From the NCBI GenBank assembly GCA_963691705.1, contig OY829539.1, forward strand, positions 23,482,407 through 23,546,406: a stretch of DNA of 64,000 nucleotides, written 5' to 3'. Positions 23,882-35,430 of this stretch are shown piece after piece. This DNA is from Viola odorata. Its lineage: Eukaryota; Streptophyta; Magnoliopsida; Malpighiales; Violaceae. Position numbers and translations under genes: made by a program. Every line of letters starts with the position of its first letter. Within the stretch, counting starts at the first letter, position 1. Below the pieces are notes generated by a model. That model was not told where the DNA came from and searched no databases. It saw only the letters and a list, made by a program, of their open reading frames with translations.

Positions 23882-26800
23882 TGTCGTGCGCCCGAAAATT
23901 AAAAATTCGCGAGTGTGCAACGAAATTTGGGACCTTACAATGCTCGGCGTAAACAGATGCCTCGCAACATGCAATGAAGTCGCCACCCTAATTTGGTTGC
24001 TAGGTTTAGGTAACCTTAATCGTCATGGCATAGGAAATATAATAAGAAAAAAACTAAAGGCACAAAAGAGGGGTCTGGACCCCAGACAAAGGTTCGGGGT
24101 CATATTATTATCTCGGGAAGGTGTTAGGCACCCGAGTCACATCCAAAAATGGTTACCGGTTGATGAGAGAGGTGTTTGATAAAATGCGTTTTTATTTTGA
24201 AAGGGGGACCCTCAGAGGAATCGTCACTTTAGTCTTTTTATGATCGTGACGTTCAGAAATAATTAATCGTTGAACGGGGTTACCGTTTGAACGTCTTTCG
24301 GACGGGGTTACCGTTTATCAAGACCGATTGATTATTCTTGAACGTAACGTGATGGGACTGAATTTTCTGTAAGACTGAATGAACGCCCTCTTATTTCATC
24401 ATTGGGCCAATGCATGATTAAACTAATTACTACGTGATTCTATCATGGATTGCTAACAGAGTACAAATTTAAATGATAGATTTTGAAGTGGAGAAAACTG
24501 ATGTGGGATCGAAAGTCCCCATGTACATGCAGTCAATATATGCGAGAATTTAAAATCACATGAGTATGGCATTTTAAGCAACTCTTTAAACACGTTGTTC
24601 ATGTGGGTTGATTCTAGTTCTAGCAGTTCTATATATCATGCGTACGATTGATATTTACGAAAAGCGTTGAATAAATAAAAAGGAATCGAAAGGCGTACTT
24701 TCGAGCGAAGCTTGAAATTAAAACTTACAAAATGAGAGTGTTAGCGATAGCTTGAGAAATAAATAAGCAATTTTATGAGTGCGAAAATTTTAAATGATAG
24801 TTGATTGCATACGTAAAATGATGGATTTTACGCATACGAGAATTAAATGCTGAGTTTGATAAGTGCAGGAAAATAAATGATGATAGTTGATTGTATGCGA
24901 GAAATGATGAATTTAACGCATACGAGAATTAAATGCTGAGTTGATTGCATGCGCAAAATGATTGATTTTACGCATACGAGATTTAAATGATGACATGATT
25001 GCATGCGAGAAATGATTTATTTAACGCATACGAGATTTAAATGATGACATGATTGCATGCAAGAAATGATTTATTTAACGCATACGAGATTTAAATGATG
25101 ACATGATTGCATGCGAGAAATGATTTATTTAACGCATACGAAAATTAAATGCTGACATGATTGCATGCAAGAAATGATTTATTTAACGCATACGAAATTT
25201 AAATGTTGTTTTGATAAGTGTAGAAAAATTAAATGTAGTTGACGATTTACAGGGAATTAAAACAGTTTGATGATTTGCAGAAAATAAACAGTTGATATTT
25301 GCGGAAGAATTTCCAGCAGTATGATAAGTGCAGAATTTAAAACAATTGATATTTTGCAGAAAATAAACAGTTTGATATTTGCAGAAAATAAACAATTGAT
25401 ATTTGCAGAAAATAAACAATTGATATTTGCAGAAAATAAAACAATTGATATTTGCAGAAAATAAAACAGTTGATATTGCGGAAGAATTTCCAGCAACTTG
25501 CGAAAAATTAAAGCAGTTGATATTTACGATAATTAAAGTGCGACCGACCATGTAGGCGGTAAAATGAATAATTGAATTTAAATTGCTGAAAGTAAATTGC
25601 GGAAATTTAAAGTGCGAATAATTTAAACAGTTGATAAGTATAGAAAATTAAACAGTTGATAGTACGAAAAATAATCATACGAAGTATACGAATTATTTTT
25701 ATGGAAAACCGTGATCCGAAGTTTCAGAAAGAATTGAAAATGGGCTGGGCCCAATTGAAAAAGGAAAAGAAAACTGAAATGGGCCAGGAATAGTGCCTGG
25801 CCCAAGGAAAATATTTAAACGGTGATGGGCTTAGCCCATCACCCTTACACACGTGAACAGTGCCGAAACATGGCACTGTTCATCATCCTTTTCCTTGGTC
25901 GCCGGCGCTACTGCCGGCGGCCAAGCTCCGGCTTCCCTTGCCCGTTTCTCGCGATCTTCGTACCGAGACGCTCGTCTCCTTGACGACGTCTCGACCATAC
26001 GAAGCTCGAATTTTAATACAAAACCTACCGAGTTTAATTTTAAAAAAATGACAAAACCGTTAATTATCAAAAACTAATTAATTCGCACAATCTAGCTAAC
26101 AATTTTTAAAATTGAAAGCATGTATTTAATCTACATCATGCACATGAATTAATGGCATAAAAGAAAGCAATTTATTTGCTCAAGATCGAGTGAAACGAAA
26201 TTAAAGAAAAACATGTATAAAAACCGAAGAACGAGCTAGAGAGAAAGCTCACTTTTAAACTTTGAACTGAACAATCGATGCTCGATATGAGCTATCAATC
26301 AATGAGTGGGAAGAAAGCAAGGATTTCTTGCGATTTAGGTGCCCGTTTTCCGTTGGAGATGGGTTGGTATTTATAGGACTTCCGAGTCGGTGGAGGCGAG
26401 GTGATGACGTCGCTGTGATGACGTCGGGGTGGCTAGAGGAGGAGAGGTGGCAGCTATGGCCATGTGATGATGGCTGATGGGACGAGAAACGGCTTGGAGG
26501 CGACGGGAGCAGGCTGCTCGGTGGCCTGCTCCGTTGCTGTTCACGTCCATGGTGCATGTGCACCATGGTTGATTAATTAATCAACCGTTGATCTGGTTGA
26601 CTTTTTTAGTTGACCAGATTAACGGTTGTGATCAACTTGCCCTTTATCTTTTTTAAATGGCCTCAAGCCGAGTCCTGCGAGCAAACGTTCTGACTTTTCG
26701 AACCGAAGGTACCAACGCGTAGAGAAAAATACGACGAGTTTAACCGTCTACAGCGAATGATGAGAATTTTTCGTTTAGCGCGTTCATTTTCTCGTTAAAA

Positions 26801-27305
26801 AATGTGAAATGTTCGAACGGAAAAATAAAAATGTTACACCGAAAATTACACGAAACGCTGTAGACCGTTGCGAGCGGAAAAAAAGCTAGCAACTAGTTGA
26901 TGGAAAACATTTCAAAGTCAAGCTATTGTCCGAGCGAACTTACTCGGATCCAATAAAAGCTCGAACGAAAATAATAATTAAATAATAAAAATGTGCTAAA
27001 AAACTAAAAATCCTAAAATTCATGTGATGACCTAAAACGAAGAAAAAACTAGCAAATGGCTGCCGGATAATTAAAAATGTGATTTTTAAGGCTAAAAATA
27101 ATAATGATAATAATAATGAAAATACATGCCGAAAAATTAAAAATGCGATTTCGAAAGCTGACGATGCTAACGATGATGCTAAAATGCAACGAAACACTTA
27201 AAAAAATGCTAGCGACAGTAAATCAACTGAAAATGACTGTAAATTAACTAAATAACAGAAATGCTAAAATTAAGTAAAAAGGGCGTCAAAATTCGGGTAT
27301 CAACA
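23882..27305 (-). repeat. Left LTR of element B (3' LTR), 3424 bp
   Basis: TG...CA ends. The minus-strand TATA box TATAAATA is at 26368-26375. It contains two minisatellites: a 54-bp unit (four copies, about 24985-25200) and units of about 23 bp built on TTGATATTTGCAGAAAATAA (about 25335-25480). It contains TGGCGACTTCAT on the minus strand near 23970, similar to the primer-binding site of element A. It differs from the right LTR by scattered substitutions (a few percent by eye) and copy-number changes. Confidence 0.93.
24985..25200. repeat. 54-bp minisatellite in the B left LTR
   Basis: The unit runs GAGATTTAAATGATGACATG, then ATTGCATGCGAGAAATG, then ATTTATTTAACGCATAC. Four units are present here and two in the right LTR (54110-54222), so the array changed after insertion. 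Confidence 0.85.
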
Positions 27306-27319
27306 GTTGCCCCCTCTTT
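27306..27319 (-). promoter_or_regulatory. Element B polypurine tract
   Basis: The minus strand reads AAAGAGGGGGCAAC immediately before the 3' LTR. The identical 14-mer precedes the 3' LTR of element A. Confidence 0.85.
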
Positions 27320-30300
27320 ACTGTCTTATCGAAGGATTTTATAAGCAGTAAAGATGGTTGCCCCTACATATCCGAATTTTGGCGACACAGCAGGTCTTAC
27401 CTCAAGCTTACAGTGATGATGTCGCTCTGGGAGGAGGTAGTTGATTGATGTCGCTCTGGGAGGAGGAGATTGATTGATGTCGCTCTGGGAGGAGGTGATT
27501 GATTGATGTTGTCACTGGGGATTAAAACAGGATGTTTACAGAATTGAGGAGGTCGTTCGTGGATGTCACTCTAGGAGGAGATAGTTGGTTGACGTCACTC
27601 TGGGAGGAGGTATATTTGATCGGATGTCCTGCAAAGATATGAGCTTAGACCTACTCGGATATCGAGAGAAACATAAGTTGCAGGGAATGTAAATGACGAC
27701 TACTTTGACAGGAATGAACGGTAGTTTTTACGAAAATGTAAATGACGGCTCCACTGGGGGGTCTGACATGCAACAGACATTGCCGAGGGAGGATAACGTG
27801 TGATTTGTAGATGTACGAATGATTTATCCTAATCATGTCACTCTAGGAGGAGGAAATAATTATGCAGAAATGTAGAATTATGTGAAGGATGTCACTCTGG
27901 GAGGAAACAAATGCGTGCTGTCACTCTGGGAGGAGAAGAAATGCTTGATGTCACTCTGGGAGGAGGAGAATGCATGTTGTCACTCTGGGAGGAGGAAATA
28001 CAGTAAGAAACGTAAACACGTAGGAGAAGACGTGAGACGCGGAAACTATACTAAGGTCACTCTGGGAGGAGAAAAATGCTGATGCTGAAAGCTAAACTAG
28101 GATGTCACTCTGGGAGGAGAAGAAATGCTAATGCTGAAAACTAAACTATGATGTCACACTGGGTTGGAAGGCTTTTGATGAGTGATGCTTTGCTGATTGG
28201 CCCTGATGAGGGCGAGGTGTGCGAGTTCTTTCGCTTTTTGCTGGGGATGCTTTCTGGATAGAGTGCATGAGCTCTGGGATCCTTGCTGGGGGTGCTTTTT
28301 GTTCGGCCAGGGGCCCTTTGCTCGAGTCTTCACTAGGGAGTGTTGTTGCTGTTCTTTTTGTGACTCACTACTTGAGTTGGCCTTGGGCCCTTTTCCTTCT
28401 CGGGCCCTCACTGGGGAGGCTTGCTGTGAGATTTCTCGAGTTGGCCTTGGACCTCTTTTGCTCGAGTGCACTGGGGAGGGTTGCTTTGAGATTTCTCGAG
28501 TTGGCCTTGGGCCTTTTAGTCGAGTTCACTGGGGAAAGTTTTCTTCGAGATTTCTCGAATTGAGTTGTCCCCGGGCTGTGCTTGCTTTGGCTCTTCGACT
28601 GTTTGTATTCTTCGAATGTCTCTGAGCATTTCTCTTTTTTCTTTTTTCTTCTTTTTTTTTCTTTCCTTTTTCTTTTTCTTTTTTCTTTTTCTCTTCTTTG
28701 TTCTCTTCTTCTTCTTTTTTCTTTTTTTTTTCTTTTTTTTTTGCTCTCCTCTTCTTTTTTTTGATTTGGCTTGAAATGCATCAGAGTAGAGCAAGCACAG
28801 CCTTCGTCTTGATCTCTTCCCCTTCTGTATTGAGGCCTCGGCCTTCGTCGTTGCTGCTTCTTCGGTGATAGTCTTTAGCGATCTCCTAGTGACCTTTTCC
28901 GTCTCTTTCATCGTGTTCTTGGACTTGACGTGCTCGTACTTCCGGCTGACAAATTTAGCTGAAACTGCTCTTTGGCTCCCGGAGTACGAGTGATAATGAA
29001 AGTTTGGGGAGTGATGACATATATGGTGGAAAGAGGGAAGAAACGAAAAAAGTGGAGAAGATCGTAAAAGTCCCATGTCATTCTATAGCTATCCCATGTC
29101 TAATTGTGCATGTACCCTGGATATTATGCGAACTCAACTAGTATCTAGTCAGGCCCTTACACTCATGAAGGATACGCCGCGATGGCTCAAAAAAATGCTC
29201 ACCGGGATTTGTCTATGACTGCTTATGTCGGAACAAACCGCGGATATAAGAGCAAACAAGTAATATCATACCTGGCACATAATTTAGATGGATGCTTGAT
29301 TTTAACAGAGGGATTGGACATTCCCGACCTATGCAATGCATGAAAATGCTTATGGGAGTAGTGTGCTTTCTGTTTTAGCCGGGCTAAAAAGGGATTTTGA
29401 TTGATTTTTGATTTTTGATTTTTGATTGATGGTTTGATTGCTGGATAGTTTGATTGCTTGCTAGTTTGCTTGCTAGGATGTGGGGGACGACTTATTTGCA
29501 AGGGTCTAATGAGAACCTAAGGTTGCCCCTAGTGGGCCAGACGACCGTACTCGACTTAAAGCTAACAAAGCGAGCATGAATGAAAATAAATTTAAATAAA
29601 GGGGAAAGAAAGATGGACTCCCCTGAGATGTGCAGCGGGGCTGCAAGGGCGTCTTCCACCAGCTTCATGCGGATGACAGTGAGATGCTTTAAGTCCCTAT
29701 GAGATGCTGAGGGGACAATAGAGTAGAAAGGGAAATTAATCTGAAAATGAAAACGAGATAAGTTCAAGGATTCTTCCTTCCTTTGGCCCAGCCTTTCGAG
29801 GGTGCCTACGACGTGGTCCCAGTTCTGGGACGCTTTGCTTTGATTGGTTTCTTTTTCAGCTGCTTTGCGGGAACTGCCGATCCTAGCCATAGCGAGGAAG
29901 AGATCTGCATTCGGTTTATTTGCTTGCCGGTCCTGCTGGACCTTCGCTGATTGGCTTCGTGATTGCTCGGGGATAAAGGGGAAAACCCTCTGTCCCCGTG
30001 ATGTGCAGCAGGGCTGCAAGGGCGTATGCTTACCGTTCTTCTACAGGCAACGAATGGGGCGACCCAGTTCCTGAAAAAGACACGGCGAGAACTAATGAGG
30101 ACTAAATGCGAGATAATTTTTAGCAAAAGTAATGTGATTGATAAGTTTTAAGCTCTCCCTTTTGGACGGGCCATCCGTGGGTCATTGCGATGTGACTGGC
30201 ATCGGATGTTGGTTGATGATGGCTTTGCTTTTAGATGCTTTGCCGCAGCTCCTGCTTCGGCTTGGGTGATGCTTGTAGACTGGTTGTCCCTCAATTAACG

Positions 30301-30331
30301 GGTTGATCTTCACCGTGTTGATCATGGTGCG
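27320..30331 (-). repeat. Element B 3' region with tandem repeats, left of element A
   Basis: Untranslated DNA between integrase and the 3' LTR. From 27417 it contains three near-perfect 29-bp units built on GATGTCGCTCTGGGAGGAGG. Looser copies of TGTCACTCTGGGAGGAG follow, to about 28160. A CACTGGGGAGG-centred repeat lies at 28300-28540. A strand-asymmetric pyrimidine tract (TTTCTTTTTCTT type) spans 28628-28764. Short ORFs here have no recognisable domain. Tandem repeats in the 3' untranslated region are a known feature of Tat/Ogre elements. Element A is inserted at its right end (GTGCG). Confidence 0.75.
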
Positions 30332-33110
30332 TGTCGCACCGTCGCGGGCGAAATTCGGGACGCAATGAAATTCATATAACAATGAAGTCGCCACCCTATT
30401 TTCTAAGGTTTAGGGAAACCTAAAAAGTTTGTAAAAGAAAGAAAATAAAATAAAAACTAAGGCACAAATAAAAGGGTCTAAACCCGAGAACTACGGTTCG
30501 GGGTCGATTTATGGACTTGGGAAGGTGCGAGGCACCCAAGTCTCATCCTAAAAAGGTTACCGGTTCTAAAAAGAGGTGTTTTAAAATCATGTTAAAAACA
30601 AGTAATTTGGGGCCCTCAGGGGGGATCGTCGCTTTAATTCTTTAGTTGGTTCGGTTGATTTTATCCTAATTATTGTCGAGTTGTTAAAAAGAAAATAAAC
30701 ATTTTATCCTCTAAAAAAGAAAAAGGTCGGTTTGCATACCTATTCCGGTTATATTTAATCGAGTTCAAAAATTAGTCAGATTACATGCAAGATTGATTAA
30801 GTGAAATTACTACCATTTTATTATTAATCTTTACTAAAGCGACGACCCTAGTAAATCATAGACGAATCACGGCGATCGAAATCACTATCATCACAGATGA
30901 GTTACTACATCATCGGGCAAATGCATATGATTAATCCTATTTACTAGGTGATTCTAAGCATGCATAGACTAGCAAAGTACCATTTATATGAATGCGAGAA
31001 AACACGTTGAAAAGAGAAAAAACTGGGAAGTGGGGTCGAAGCCGCGCACATAACACATTCGTCAAAGATAACATTAATACATCCATGAGCATAAAGTAAA
31101 TATCAAGGGATTGCTAAATTTAAACGATCACGCAACATTAAAGATTTAAATCTCATTTTAAAAGGTAGCTCTAATGATAAGGGGGATTAAATATGGAGAT
31201 ATTTTCTACGAGTTGGGCTTAGGGCCCATTTACTATCTTTCCGCTTTCAAATGATTATTTTCTTTGGTGATTTACTATCCAATAATTTTAGAGGGAACCT
31301 GAGTTATTGGAAAAGATTTAAATCCTATTGTTTTGATTACTACTTTGTTTATTTTTTCTTTGATTGATTTTATTCATTTTTTATTTTTAGGGATTTATTT
31401 AAGATTTGAGGATTTTAATAATTAATAATCATGCAATTAAATTAATGCGTGATGTTTAATTACTAATCCTATTTTATTTCATGCATTTGAAAGAAAATAA
31501 AAGTTGAGTGTTTACTAATCCTAATTCGTTCAAGCAAGGGTCGATTTGAGTAGAATTATTAAAGGGAATTTGTTGATATAAAAAAAATTCTCATGCAAAT
31601 AGGTTTATTTAAATTTTAGCAATTCTAAATAATCATGCATTCGATCATATAATAAATAGAATAACTAACAAAAATCTCCTCGAGCGGATACCTGCATCAC
31701 CGATTAGTTAGTAGCACGAGTAATAAAAAATAAAGAAGCAAATAAATAAATATTACAAACACTTCTAATGGGCCGGCCCATCACCCAAAATTAAACAACC
31801 AAACCAAGCCTCTTTCCTTCTTTTACATGGGCCGGCCCATTGCCTACCAAAATTAAAACAAATGCACCACTTCTCTTTTTTTAGCCCAAACAAACGCTTA
31901 ACAATTAACCTAAAAAAAATACAAATTGCATCTCATCTTCTTCTTTCCTCTCTACGCCTCCTGTAGCTACCAACATCTCATTCTTATTCTTTTTTTTTCT
32001 TAGCTTCTTTCCTGCACAATTAACCCATCAAACAAACAAATATCATGGTGACAAGAAAATAAAAAGGAGATTACTGTGTCGGTGTGGTTGTAGTGCGGTG
32101 ACGAGGGAGGAAGCGGCGGTGGTGCTGAGCGGCGTGGCTGTCTTTGGGGCTGTTTTGATGGAGGTTTTGGAGCTGCTTTGATGGAGGTTTTGGAGCTGAT
32201 TTTGGGTGGATTTTGGGGTTGATTTTGGGACTGTTTTGGGATTGATTTGGGGCTGGTTTCGGTGCAGATTTGGGGCTGATTTTGGGTGGATTTGGGGCTG
32301 GTTTGGGGCTGATTTTGGGTGGATTTTGGGTAGATTTTAGGGCTGATTTGGGACTGTTTTAGGGCTGTTTGTGACTGGTTTTGATGGGAGCGGGTTTGGG
32401 CAGTGAGGTGTGGGTTTGAGGAGTTGATTTTTGGTTCGGTTGATTTTGTGCAGAAGTATTGATTTGGGGAAAGCTGGATTGGAAAATTGGCTTTGATGCT
32501 GGAATCGATTTATTGCAAGGATTGAGATTTGCCCCCCAGGTTGTTCGAGTTTTGCTCTTAATTTATAGAGGGTGAGGTACATTGAGGAGGTAGGGGTCCG
32601 GCCATGGCGATGAGAGAAGGGATTGAGATTAATTCAAATGTTTGTCAGAGATTTTTGAAGAAAAATTGGAAGACTGAGCGGGGTTCATGGGATCTGCTTT
32701 GACAAATGGAGAGGAGAGCCGGCTCTCTCAGATTTTCTTTTGAAAACTGAGGAAAAGAGCCGTTTGTGTCTGATTCCCTTTGACAATGGGAGAGGTGAAC
32801 AACCTTTATCAGATTTCATTTGAAAAATGAGGAAGAAGAGAGGTGGTTTGGTGATCATGGGTATTTATATTATTTAGTTCGAGCTAACGGTCCGATAAAC
32901 CGATAAAAGCTCGAATAAAAATACGAACAAAAAATAAAATAAAATAAGAAGATACGAAAAAATAAATAATGGTAATAATAATAATGATAATAATAATAAT
33001 AATACTTGACAATATAATTAACAATAATTATGGACGATAAAATAAAAATAAAAATGTGGGTATGTTATGATATGGTAACGATTACTCATGTCAAAAATAG
33101 GGTAGCAACA
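30332..33110 (-). repeat. Left LTR of element A (3' LTR), 2779 bp
   Basis: TG...CA ends. The minus-strand TATA-like TATAAAT is at 32561-32567. A G-rich degenerate repeat built on TTTGGGGCTGATTTTGGGTGGA occupies 32140-32400. Compared with the right LTR it carries an extra 23-bp unit (second CTTTGATGGAGGTTTTGGAGCTG copy near 32180) and 5 extra bases near 32760. Confidence 0.95.
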
Positions 33111-33124
33111 GTTGCCCCCTCTTT
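33111..33124 (-). promoter_or_regulatory. Element A polypurine tract
   Basis: The minus strand reads AAAGAGGGGGCAAC directly upstream of the 3' LTR, identical to that of element B. Confidence 0.85.
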
Positions 33125-33249
33125 AATGTCTTATCAAAAATAAAGTGCAACTAAAATTTTGATGAGCATTAAAGATGGTTGCCCCAGTACCACCACAAAA
33201 ATGAACATGTCATAGCAAGACATAAATTTTAAAAGCGAAAGAAAGAAAA

Positions 33250-33940
33250 TGGCTCCACTCGGACACCATGATGCATAAATTAAATTGCTTAAATGTAAAG
33301 TTACCTCCACTCGGATGGCTTGCGGAAATTAAATTGCTTAAATGTAAAGTTACCTCCACTCGGATGGCTTGCAGAAATTAAATTGCTTAAATGTAAAGTT
33401 ACCTCCACTCGGATGACTTGCGGAAATTAAATTTGCTTAAATGTAAAGTTACCTCCACTCGGATGGCTTGCGGAAATTAAATTTAGCTCCACTCGGATGC
33501 TGATGGTCCCACTCGGACACCTTGCAGAAAGTAAGATGCGGCTACACTCAGACGTCTCCACTCGAATTTCGCGATGCATAAATGTAAATCCAGCTCTACT
33601 CAGATGCTGATGGCTCTACTCGGATGCCTTGCAAATCCAGCTCCACTCGGACACTGCCGACCCCACTCGGACGTCTAGAAATTCAGCTCTACTCAGACGC
33701 TAATAGCTCCACTCGGACACCTTAAAAAACCCTGCTCCACTCGGACGCTGATGGCTCCACTCGGACACCTTGCAGAAAGTAAAATGCGGCTACACTCGGA
33801 CGTCTCCACTCGAATTCCGCGATGCATAAATGTAAATCCAGCTTTACTCAGACGCTGATGGCTCTACTCAGATGCCTTCCAAATCCCTCTCCTCTCGGAT
33901 GCTGATGACTCCACTCGGATGTCTTTCGAAAGTAAACTTA
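33250..33940 (-). repeat. Element A 3' tandem repeats (CTCCACTCGGA family)
   Basis: Four consecutive 49-50 bp units (33285-33482) read TTGCTTAAATGTAAAGTTAC, then CTCCACTCGGATGGCTTGCG, then GAAATTAAA. Beyond them a CTCCACTCGGA(C/T)-G(C/T) phrase recurs irregularly to about 33930, including a longer repeat around TGCAGAAAGTAARATGCGGC (33522 and 33772). The location between pol and the polypurine tract matches the hypervariable 3' region of Tat elements. Confidence 0.85.
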
Positions 33941-34207
33941 ACTCTGCAAAACAAAGGTTAAATTCCTGCAAAACTAGCATTGATTAGTGAAATAAGGCTG
34001 AAGGCAGCCTTTAAAATTCGAACTATTCCCCTTGACCGTTGGTACCATGCTTCCTTTTTGGTCGCTTTAAAGGTTAAGATGAGAATTTTAAATATGCAAG
34101 TTTTTTGAGAAAAATGCTCATTTTATTAATTCAGAATGAATATTAGATGTCTTGTCATGACGAAACCCTATGTCTTTTGATCGAAGAGAAGCGTAGTCTG
34201 TAAATCT

Positions 34208-34800
34208 CTATGCGAAGTACATCTTGACAGATTCAGCATTCACTGGTCTCGGCAAATCATCTCCATCCATTGTAGTAAGCCTTAAAGCGTTCCCAGAGAA
34301 TGCGTGTTTAACCATATATGGACCTTCATACTTAGGGGCCCACTTCCCTCGACCGTCCTCCTGATAAGGAAGAATCTTCTTCAATACTAAGTCTCTAGCT
34401 TTGAACTCGCGAGGTCACACTTTCTTGTTATAAGCGGTAGCCATCCTCTTTTGATACAGTTGAGCATGACACATGGCTGTCAGTCGTTTCTCTGAGATTA
34501 GGTTCAACTGTTCATACCTTACTCTCACCCAATCAGACTCTTCCACTTCTGATTCTGCCAAGATTCTAAGAGAAGGAATTTCTACCTCGAGCGGAATCAC
34601 TGCTTCCATGCCATAGACTAAAGAATAAGGAGTTGCCCCCGTAGAAGTACGAATTGCTATCCAATAAGCGTGCAAAGCAAAAGGAAGCATGTCATGCCAA
34701 TCCTTGCAGGTGACCACCATCTTCTGAATAATCTTCTTCAGGTTCTTGTTTGCTGCTTCGACTGCGCCATTCATCTTTGGACGGTAAGGCGAAGAGTTTC
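34208..34800 (-). pseudogene. Integrase C-terminal fragment of element A
   Basis: The first readable residues, MNGAVEAANKNLKKIIQK, contain the glutamate of the integrase DDE triad; the two aspartates are deleted. It continues through DWHDMLPFALHAYW and TGATPYSLVYGMEAV, then after an in-frame TGA (34415-34417) through LVLKKILPYQED to ..VKMYFA and TAG at 34208-34210. It parallels element B's integrase residue for residue at 43597-44190. The TGA stands where element B has an arginine codon, a C-to-T change. Confidence 0.88.
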
Positions 34801-35430
34801 AGTGTCATCATCATTAGTTTGGATTCTCGTTTCATCTGAGTACGGTATTTGACTATATTAGGGTAACATCCGACGTATCTTTATACGATCATATGACCAC
34901 ATCCGTGTATTCTTTGTGGAGCGAAATCAACTTCTCTTATAGAGTTCAAGGTTCTTTGCAATCTCGGCTATCTTTCGATCTCACTGCTTGCCCCCCAAGT
35001 TCGTCTTTCCTAACTCCTCCTAGTGAGGTATTATTCTCTTTTCCGAAATCTCAATCTCATCCTCCATTGCGGCAATTTTCATTATTCTTTTTGTTTAAGA
35101 CACAAGGTATATCATGACAACCCAAACTAATATTTATCCTGGAAATAAATAGAGCGGAAAAAGTAAAAGATATTTGGAATAAAAACTGCATAATTATGGA
35201 AAAAAGGGAGCAAAAGCTCTACAAAAGAGTTTGTCCATTTAGGGAACATTAAAACATGCATACGTTAGAAAAAAAAAGGAAATTATGGAGAGACATCAGG
35301 AAGCATGGTAGCGGTCCAATTGCACACTAGCTCCCCAGACTTCTTCACGGAAATGGATGAACTGTGAGATGGTTCTTTTTCCAAGAGCGCAAATATGCAA
35401 GGCCGAAACTGCATTGACCTGAGTAAAGTT
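34801..35430 (-). other. Element A: pol deletion junctions and unrelated filler
   Basis: At 34800 the integrase homology stops. The next 185 bp (to about 34985) match nothing else in the window. From about 34986 the sequence parallels element B's pre-RT spacer (46845-47000), and at 35283-35400 the end of B's protease ORF (47163-47290). A second junction near 35400-35430 then skips B's protease entirely and enters gag. At least two deletions thus removed protease, RT, both RNase H domains and the N-terminal half of integrase. Confidence 0.75.

Noticed and set aside
25183..25551. Minus-strand ORF with repeated NINCLFSA peptides (also at 54208-54601)
   Set aside because: Repetition comes from the 23-bp minisatellite of the B LTR; frames differ between the two LTRs and there is no start context.
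28368..29076. Lys/Arg/Glu-rich minus-strand ORFs of 137 and 186 codons
   Set aside because: They are translations of the pyrimidine tract at 28628-28764 and of simple repeats; no domain, and inside an untranslated region.
32337..32582. 81-codon minus-strand ORF in element A's LTRs (also 42119-42364)
   Set aside because: It covers the G-rich array, is low-complexity and lies across the TATA/start region; no evidence of a protein.
34893..35117. Plus-strand 74-codon ORF in element A
   Set aside because: It spans the filler/deletion junction and reads antisense to B-homologous spacer; no domain.
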